64,000 nt of DNA, from NCBI RefSeq assembly GCF_042675915.1, contig NZ_JBHTKL010000002.1, forward strand, positions 124,001 through 188,000, in the 5' to 3' direction. The stretch is from Thalassobacillus_A hwangdonensis. Lineage in GTDB: Bacteria > Bacillota > Bacilli > Bacillales > Halobacillaceae. The translations under genes were made by a program, and so were the position numbers. This document shows positions 59,209-64,000 of the stretch, one piece after another. The first letter of the stretch is position 1. Each line of letters starts with the position of its first letter. A model generated the notes under the pieces. It saw nothing but the letters and a program-made list of their open reading frames with translations. It made no database searches and was not told the origin of the DNA.

Positions 59209-61074
59209 ATGATGATGATAACAATGAATGATATAAAGAAAACAATGGGTGGAACGGTATTGTTCGAAGCGCTCCATTTTGAAATGAAAGTTGGGGAAAG
59301 GGTTGGTCTTGTAGGCAGGAATGGTTCCGGCAAGTCTACATTATTCAAGTTGATCACTCAGGAAGAACCTATCGATGCTGGTGCATTGTATATCCAGAAG
59401 AATGTTTCCATCGGTCACCTCAAGCAAATCCCGGATGAGTGGGAAGGTACTGCAAAAGCATACCTTCTGTCTGCTTTTGATGATTTGATGAAGATGGTCC
59501 ATGCCATGAACGAATTGGAGCAGGACATGGTCGACCCGGAGAAAATGGATAAGGCGTTGAAAAAGTACGGCGATCTGCAGGAGCAATTCACGCAGGCAGG
59601 TGGCTATGAAATAGAGGCGAACATTGAAAAAATCGCCCACGGTCTTGGTATTTACCATTTGCTTGACCAGAAATTCGCTCAGCTGAGTGGTGGGGAAAAA
59701 ACGAAGCTTGGCCTTGCTATGCTCCTGCTTGAACAACCGAATGTCCTGCTGCTTGACGAGCCGACGAACCACTTGGATCTGAATGCGATTGAATGGCTGG
59801 AAAACTATCTGACCAGGTATGACGGAGCGGTTTGTATCATATCACATGATCGTACCTTCCTTGATCAGACGGTGGACCGTGTTGCTGATTTAGAGTCCGG
59901 GGAGATTACGAGTTATAAAGGTAACTATATAGCGTTTGAAAAGCAGAAAGAGGAGAAGCTCCTCGCTGAATTTCAGGCGTACCAGGAACAGCAGAAGAAG
60001 ATCAAGAAAATGAAAGAAGCGATCCGAAGACTGAGGCAATGGGCAAATGAAGCTAACCCTCCTAATGAAAAGCTTTTTAAAAAGGCGAAAAGCATGGAGC
60101 GTGCCCTGGAACGGATGGAAAAGAAAGAAAAGCCGTTGATCGATCCGAAGAAAATGAAGCTTGCGCTTGATGCGGATGGAAGAAGTGGTACAGATGTATT
60201 TCTATTACAGGAAGTCCGTAAGTCTTTCGGTAACAGAGATGTGCTGACGGGAGTCGATTTGCACCTGCGATATAAAGAACGCCTGGCAATCGTCGGTGCG
60301 AATGGCAGTGGAAAGTCCACCCTGCTCCACATTCTTCTTGGTAAAGGGAAAGAAGATCAAGGGACGGTACAGGTCGGTAGTTCGATGGAAATTGGCTACT
60401 TGCCTCAGGAGCCGCTACAGGGTGCGGACCCCGAAATGAGGATGATCGACTATTTCCGTGAGCATATTCGAGTAACGGAAGGGCAGGCGCGCCACATATT
60501 GGCTGCTTTCATGTTCTATGGCTACCACGTCTTTCACAAAATCAGGCAGCTGAGCGGTGGGGAACAGATGCGGTTGAAGCTCGCCATTTTCATGCATCAG
60601 GGAATCAATGTGTTGATCCTTGATGAGCCGACGAACCATCTTGATATTGAGTCGCAGGAAGTGTTGGAGGAAGCGGTCGAAAAGTTTGCCGGGACAGTAC
60701 TGGCTGTCTCACACGATCGATACTTCCTGAATGCATGCTTCCCTGAAACCGCCTATTTAGTGGATGGTAAACTCCATCGTTATCTTGGGAATTATGATGC
60801 AACTCAAACGAAATGGAAAGAACTGCAGGAAATGGCTTTGGAAAAAGTGGAGCGTAAGTCTGTTCCAGATCAACAGAAGCGGACACCTGAATCTCCAATA
60901 ATTGACGAAGCGGATGTTGAAGAACAGATTCTAGCACTCGAGGAACAATTGGAACAGCTTCAGCTGCAAATGGCTGAAGAACAGGACGTGGATCAGTTGA
61001 TGGAAGCGCAGGATCGAAAAGAAACACTGGAAAAAGAGCGTGATCGACTGTATGAGCACTGGATAACGAGCTGA
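59209..61074 (+). CDS. ABC-F family ATPase (ribosome protection/translation factor type)
   Basis: A 621-residue cytoplasmic protein with two ATPase domains and no membrane part. Domain 1 has GRNGSGKSTLF, LSGGEKTKLGLAML and LLLDEPTNHLD. The P-site tRNA-interaction linker spans about 240-320 (RRLRQWANEANPPNEKLFKKAKSMERAL). Domain 2 has GANGSGKSTLL, LSGGEQMRLKLAIF and LILDEPTNHLD, and a coiled C-terminal tail follows. ABC-F proteins act on the ribosome; some confer resistance to macrolides, lincosamides or pleuromutilins. Three consecutive ATGs start at 59209; 59212 is equally likely. A leader ORF and terminator precede it. Confidence 0.92.
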   Translation: MMMITMNDIKKTMGGTVLFEALHFEMKVGERVGLVGRNGSGKSTLFKLITQEEPIDAGALYIQKNVSIGHLKQIPDEWEGTAKAYLLSAFDDLMKMVHAMNELEQDMVDPEKMDKALKKYGDLQEQFTQAGGYEIEANIEKIAHGLGIYHLLDQKFAQLSGGEKTKLGLAMLLLEQPNVLLLDEPTNHLDLNAIEWLENYLTRYDGAVCIISHDRTFLDQTVDRVADLESGEITSYKGNYIAFEKQKEEKLLAEFQAYQEQQKKIKKMKEAIRRLRQWANEANPPNEKLFKKAKSMERALERMEKKEKPLIDPKKMKLALDADGRSGTDVFLLQEVRKSFGNRDVLTGVDLHLRYKERLAIVGANGSGKSTLLHILLGKGKEDQGTVQVGSSMEIGYLPQEPLQGADPEMRMIDYFREHIRVTEGQARHILAAFMFYGYHVFHKIRQLSGGEQMRLKLAIFMHQGINVLILDEPTNHLDIESQEVLEEAVEKFAGTVLAVSHDRYFLNACFPETAYLVDGKLHRYLGNYDATQTKWKELQEMALEKVERKSVPDQQKRTPESPIIDEADVEEQILALEEQLEQLQLQMAEEQDVDQLMEAQDRKETLEKERDRLYEHWITS

Positions 61075-61160
61075 TGTGAAAGAGGCTGGGACAAAACAAT
61101 TTATCCACGGTCCAAAGACGATCATTTTAGTGTATTCTCTGAACCTCGCTAATGATCTCC

Positions 61161-61265
61161 GTGCAAGACTCCGCTTTCCGCGGGTAGCCCGTAAGCCTCC
61201 TCGGTCGTACCTCCCTGTGGGGTCTCACATTAGCTACTCTTCCCACAGGAGTCTACGTCTTGCAC
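61161..61265 (-). repeat. Interspersed element E, copy 5
   Basis: CCGCTTTCCGCGGG at the left and CCCACAGGAGTC at the right, with AGCCTCCTCGG and CTGTGGGGTCTCAC inside, are the reverse of copies 1, 3 and 4. It is bounded by GTGCAAGAC (61161-61169)/GTCTTGCAC (61257-61265). Confidence 0.8.
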
Positions 61266-61313
61266 TCCAATCAACCGCTGGAAAGAGCTAGAACTAAATA
61301 TAAATTCGAACTA

Positions 61314-61364
61314 AAAAACCGAACTATTTGGCATCAGCAAGCCAATTCAGTTCGGTTTTTATAT
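61314..61364. terminator. Terminator hairpin inside the composite element
   Basis: AAAAACCGAACT pairs with AGTTCGGTTTTT, with an inner TTGGC/GCCAA stem. It can serve either strand. Confidence 0.7.
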
Positions 61365-61429
61365 ACACTAAAACACTTTTGTCCCAGCCTCTTTGTTCTG
61401 TTCAAATTTACTGTATACAATCATTGAGT

Positions 61430-62527
61430 TCAATGAATCACCGGGTGCTTCTCGCGGTCGTGCTTGTGCTGCTCGTAATAGTCAACCATGTGAGGAATGA
61501 CTTCTTTCAAGTCCGGACATCGGATCGGTGTGCTCCTCAAGTCTTCCAACGCCTGTGTGCAATCATAATTACTTTCACAAGTGAAGTAAGCCAACGATTC
61601 TTTCTGGACCCCAAGTGCCTTGCGTAACTGTGGCAGTGACAATGATTTTTCAGTCAGGAACATCGGTAGCGAGAAACGAGGTTCCTTTTGTAAGTATTCG
61701 TTCAGCAGCATTTTATAGATATCCCTGGCTTTATAGGGGCGCGGATCTGTTAAATGATAGGTTTTGCCTTCGCCGGATGGATTGTGTGAAAGCTCGATCG
61801 TAGCCTGGATCACATAATCCAGTGGAACGAGGTTTACATAGGCATTCCCCTTACCAAAATACGGGACAATTGGCGATCTCCGAATGCGCTCCAGCAAATT
61901 CAACATAAGGTAAGGACCATCGAATTTCATTGTTTCGCCGGTTTTTGAGTCACCGATGACGATTCCGGGACGGATAATGGTAGTGGGAACTTCATTCATT
62001 ATCGAAGCTAGCGTCCGTTCTGCTTCATATTTCGTATATTCGTAGTGGTTTTTGAAGCCTGCATTGTGCTCAAGTTCATGTTCGTAAATCGTACCTTCAC
62101 GTTTCCCTGAAACGTAGGCAGTACTGAAATACGTGTATCGCTTCAACTGTTTGAGTCCCTTCAACCATTCGTTGATGTGACTGGTCCCGTTAACATTTAC
62201 TTGCCACGCTGGCTGCAAAGGTACAGCTAAATCATAGATCGCAGCAAGGTGATACACGTGTGTCACTTTCTCACGTAACTGTTCCTGTTGCGTCGGTTGC
62301 AGCCCGAGGCCGGGTTTGGTGATATTTCCTTCCACAGCTGTCAATTTATCAGCGGAAATAAGTCCTTCCATTGACAACTGTTGAATAGAGTCTTCCGCTT
62401 TATGTTTCATGTCGGGTAAATGAAGCAGGTACACCTGATCGATTGCATACCCCTGATGAATGATTTCTTTAATCAGATGGGTGGCTAGAAATCCTGGATA
62501 TCCAGTAAAGAAATAAGTGGCTCCCAT
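61430..62527 (-). CDS. Extended SDR / fatty-acyl reductase-like NAD(P) oxidoreductase
   Basis: A 365-residue Rossmann protein. TYFFTGYPGFLATHLIKEII is the nucleotide loop (G-x2-G-x2-A type). VTHVYHLAAIYDL, YFSTAYVSGKREG and YEYTKYEAERTLA (Y-x3-K) follow, then IIRPGIVIGDSKTG. This is the Male_sterile/NAD_binding_4 type that reduces activated fatty acyl or related thioesters. The real substrate is unknown. AAAAGGAG precedes the ATG. Confidence 0.85.
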   Translation of the reverse strand: MGATYFFTGYPGFLATHLIKEIIHQGYAIDQVYLLHLPDMKHKAEDSIQQLSMEGLISADKLTAVEGNITKPGLGLQPTQQEQLREKVTHVYHLAAIYDLAVPLQPAWQVNVNGTSHINEWLKGLKQLKRYTYFSTAYVSGKREGTIYEHELEHNAGFKNHYEYTKYEAERTLASIMNEVPTTIIRPGIVIGDSKTGETMKFDGPYLMLNLLERIRRSPIVPYFGKGNAYVNLVPLDYVIQATIELSHNPSGEGKTYHLTDPRPYKARDIYKMLLNEYLQKEPRFSLPMFLTEKSLSLPQLRKALGVQKESLAYFTCESNYDCTQALEDLRSTPIRCPDLKEVIPHMVDYYEQHKHDREKHPVIH

Positions 62528-62662
62528 AACGATGCTCCTTTTATGTTTGGATATTTTTGTATTTCTAGAAGTTTCTGGAGGAATCCTGCTTTTTCCGTAA
62601 GGCTAGTTTATTCTGCGTGCTTCAGGGAAATATTTGTATGTGAGTAAAAGGAGGCAATTTAA

Positions 62663-63295
62663 ATGAAGGTATTAGTGATTGGAGCAAATGGACAAGTAGG
62701 GAAACACATCGTAGAAAAGCTGAAGGGTACTGAACATGAGCCTGTAGCGATGGTTCGCGATACGAACCAGATACCTCAATTTGAAGAACAGGGGGTAAAA
62801 ACGGTTCTCGGAGATTTGGAAGGTGACTTTGAGTCGGCATTTTACGGAATCGACAGCGTCATTTTCGCTGCTGGTTCAGGACCTAATACAGGGGCGGACA
62901 AGACGATCCTGATCGATCAGGAAGGTGCCATCAAAGCCATGCATTTGTCCACCTTCTATGGTGTGCGCCGATTCATGATGCTAAGCTCTGTCGGAGCCGA
63001 TCGCCCTCATTTGGGAACGGATGATATGAAGCATTATCTCTATGCGAAACACCGAGCAGATGAACATCTGAAAAGTACCGACTTGAATTATACAATTGTA
63101 CGTCCCGGTATCCTCACAAATGACGCTGGCAATGGAAAAGTCGAAATTGCAGAGCACCTTTCGGAGATCGGAGAAATCCCGAGAGAGGATGTCGCTCATT
63201 CCATTGTACACTTATTGGATGTGCCTGCTGTGGAATATAAAAGTTATGACCTTGTTAGTGGAGAGCAGAAGATCGATCAGCTGTTCAGGACCTGA
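62663..63295 (+). CDS. NAD(P)-binding SDR protein (YhfK/NmrA-like)
   Basis: A 210-residue atypical SDR. VLVIGANGQVGKHIVEKL is the nucleotide loop, VIFAAGSGPNTGADKT and FMMLSSVGADRP follow, and YLYAKHRADEHL gives the Y-x3-K-like pair. The substrate is unknown. AAAAGGAGG precedes the ATG. Confidence 0.87.
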   Translation: MKVLVIGANGQVGKHIVEKLKGTEHEPVAMVRDTNQIPQFEEQGVKTVLGDLEGDFESAFYGIDSVIFAAGSGPNTGADKTILIDQEGAIKAMHLSTFYGVRRFMMLSSVGADRPHLGTDDMKHYLYAKHRADEHLKSTDLNYTIVRPGILTNDAGNGKVEIAEHLSEIGEIPREDVAHSIVHLLDVPAVEYKSYDLVSGEQKIDQLFRT

Positions 63296-63329
63296 ATATG
63301 TATAACCGACAGGATTCTAAAAATTTCAT

Positions 63330-63354
63330 GTTTATCCTATTTCAATGGGGGTAA
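63330..63354 (+). promoter_or_regulatory. Possible SigB promoter
   Basis: GTTTAT, a 13 bp spacer and GGGTAA resemble the general-stress consensus. It lies 70 bp upstream of the glutaredoxin-like gene. Confidence 0.45.
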
Positions 63355-63423
63355 ACATGTCTATGGACTTATGTTATGATAATCCGTAGTTATTTGGAAC
63401 TATCGGTTTAAGGAGGTCACACC

Positions 63424-63699
63424 ATGTCAACTCAACAAGTGGTTGTCTATATCAGTGATAATTGTAAAAGTTGTGAGCGTCTCATTCATCAGTTCGAAGA
63501 ATGGGAACTTGATTATACAGTGAAAAATATTTCAAAAGATAAAGCGTATTTTCAAGAATTGCAGCAGAAGAAGGTGTATGGAACCCCGGCCACATTCATT
63601 GACGATGAACGAGTATTAGGCTTTCAAAAAAGAAAACTGAAACGGACGCTAGGAATCCGTGAAAATGATATGCGCGATAACACCGCATTCAATGCGTGA
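63424..63699 (+). CDS. Glutaredoxin-family protein
   Basis: A 91-residue thioredoxin-fold protein. The active site is DNCKSCERL (C-x-x-C), and VYGTPATFIDDERVLGF holds the cis-proline and glutathione-type loop. It likely reduces protein or low-molecular-weight mixed disulphides. AAGGAGG precedes the ATG. A SigB-like promoter lies upstream. Confidence 0.85.
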   Translation: MSTQQVVVYISDNCKSCERLIHQFEEWELDYTVKNISKDKAYFQELQQKKVYGTPATFIDDERVLGFQKRKLKRTLGIRENDMRDNTAFNA

Positions 63700-63738
63700 G
63701 AAACAAGCGATGCCCCCATCCCTTGTTTCTCTTTTTTT
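63698..63738 (+). terminator. Intrinsic terminator
   Basis: Stem GAGAAACAAG/CTTGTTTCTC with a 14-base loop, then seven T, overlapping the glutaredoxin stop codon. Confidence 0.82.
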
Positions 63739-63883
63739 ATGGAAAAGCTCCGTTTGCTGAAGACTCAGTGTCGAGACAAGTGTCTCCCAGCCGACCTTTC
63801 CACTGATTGAAACTGACAGTAAGCATTAACTTTTTTCGGGTTCTATCATAGGCTGTAGTATAAATTGGAAAGGGTGAGTACAC

Positions 63884-64000
63884 GTGTATCCGTTCGATTA
63901 CAGACCAGAAATGCCGTTCAACCAGAACTTCCCCCCTTTCGAGCAAATGCAGCAGCCATTCTTTCCACAACAACCTCAGCAATGGGAGGGAATGGAATGG
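63884..64000 (+). CDS. Start of a proline/glutamine-rich protein (cut by window edge)
   Basis: A GTG start at 63884 follows GGAAAGGGTGAG. The 39 codons seen read MYPFDYRPEMPFNQNFPPFE, then Q-, P- and F-rich sequence. Such composition is common in spore-coat and surface proteins of Bacillaceae, but no family can be assigned from the fragment. Confidence 0.55.
   Translation, partial: MYPFDYRPEMPFNQNFPPFEQMQQPFFPQQPQQWEGMEW

Larger units (their letters stand above)
61079..61394. repeat. 316 bp composite element bounded by 18 bp inverted repeats
   Basis: AAAGAGGCTGGGACAAAA (61079-61096) is perfectly inverted at 61377-61394. Inside, TTTTAGTGTAT (61125-61135) is inverted at 61363-61373, so the ends pair further. 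The interior carries element E copy 5 and a terminator hairpin. It begins five bases after the ABC-F stop and fills the gap to the convergent gene. Confidence 0.85.

Noticed and set aside
61076..61291. Open frame right after the ABC-F gene
   Set aside because: It reads through the inverted-repeat element and has no ribosome site.
63737..63982. Minus-strand frame at the right edge
   Set aside because: It overlaps the Pro/Gln-rich gene start on the plus strand, which has a better ribosome site; the minus frame shows no family motif.

Overview
The window is chromosomal DNA of a low-to-middle GC Gram-positive bacterium of the Bacillaceae. The evidence is AGGAGG-type ribosome sites with many TTG and GTG starts, a T-box leader on trpS, TnrA/GlnR-, CcpA-, WalR- and SigB-like sites, and YteA, YkvA, YknWX, LytSR and NprR/PlcR-type proteins. 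The gene mix would fit a Halobacillus/Pontibacillus-like organism, but that genus guess is inference. No rRNA, tRNA, CRISPR array, transposase or prophage was seen. Most of the window is ordinary chromosome: short operons closed by clear intrinsic terminators. Both edge genes are cut.

Layout. 1-4.2 kb (minus strand): start of a probable ammonium transporter, PII protein with two TnrA/GlnR-like boxes, and class I ribonucleotide reductase behind a cobalamin riboswitch with its own terminator. 4.3-10.2 kb: methyltransferase, stress flavoprotein, ArsR/CDF metal efflux pair, PadR, DUF2254, small proteins. 10.3-14.6 kb: LytSR two-component system, CstA-type pyruvate transporter and a translationally coupled 48-residue membrane peptide. 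14.6-18.3 kb: MFS/TetR pair with twin operators, two GNATs, a lipid kinase. 18.6-23.2 kb: ECF sigma factor, membrane protein, ABC ATPase and two permeases in one operon. 23.3-27.1 kb: small envelope and stress genes. 27.1-29.4 kb: an NprR/PlcR-like HTH-TPR regulator overlapping a secreted peptide that carries four identical nonapeptides, which is the most interesting locus. 29.6-32.3 kb: T-box trpS and a YteA-like protein. 32.8-36.0 kb: operon of aminoglycoside-kinase-like, nucleotidyltransferase-like, acetyltransferase and epimerase genes. 36-42 kb: DUF2254, PadR/DUF1129, DUF368 lipid carrier transporter, thioredoxin, an NDH-like oxidoreductase. 41.3-45.9 kb: YnjBCD-like ABC transporter with a TVP38 membrane protein. 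46-53.6 kb: assorted enzymes, a YknW/YknX-like pair and a LysM-P60 wall hydrolase under WalR-like sites. 54-63.7 kb: MarR/MATE, DUF4396, second lipid kinase, MarR, an ABC-F protein behind a leader ORF and terminator, reductases and a glutaredoxin.

Between genes lie two kinds of interspersed repeat. Four arrays are built of 20-21 bp degenerate units (5.57, 23.17, 26.30 and 48.40 kb). Five ~90-125 bp elements share ends like GACTCCTGCGGG and CCCGCGGAAAGCG (18.4, 32.3, 32.6, 40.1 and 61.2 kb), several inside longer inverted repeats.

The candidates for something undescribed are the multi-copy peptide/receptor cassette, the leader-ORF attenuator in front of the ABC-F gene, the small CC-motif protein coupled to CstA, and the repeat families.
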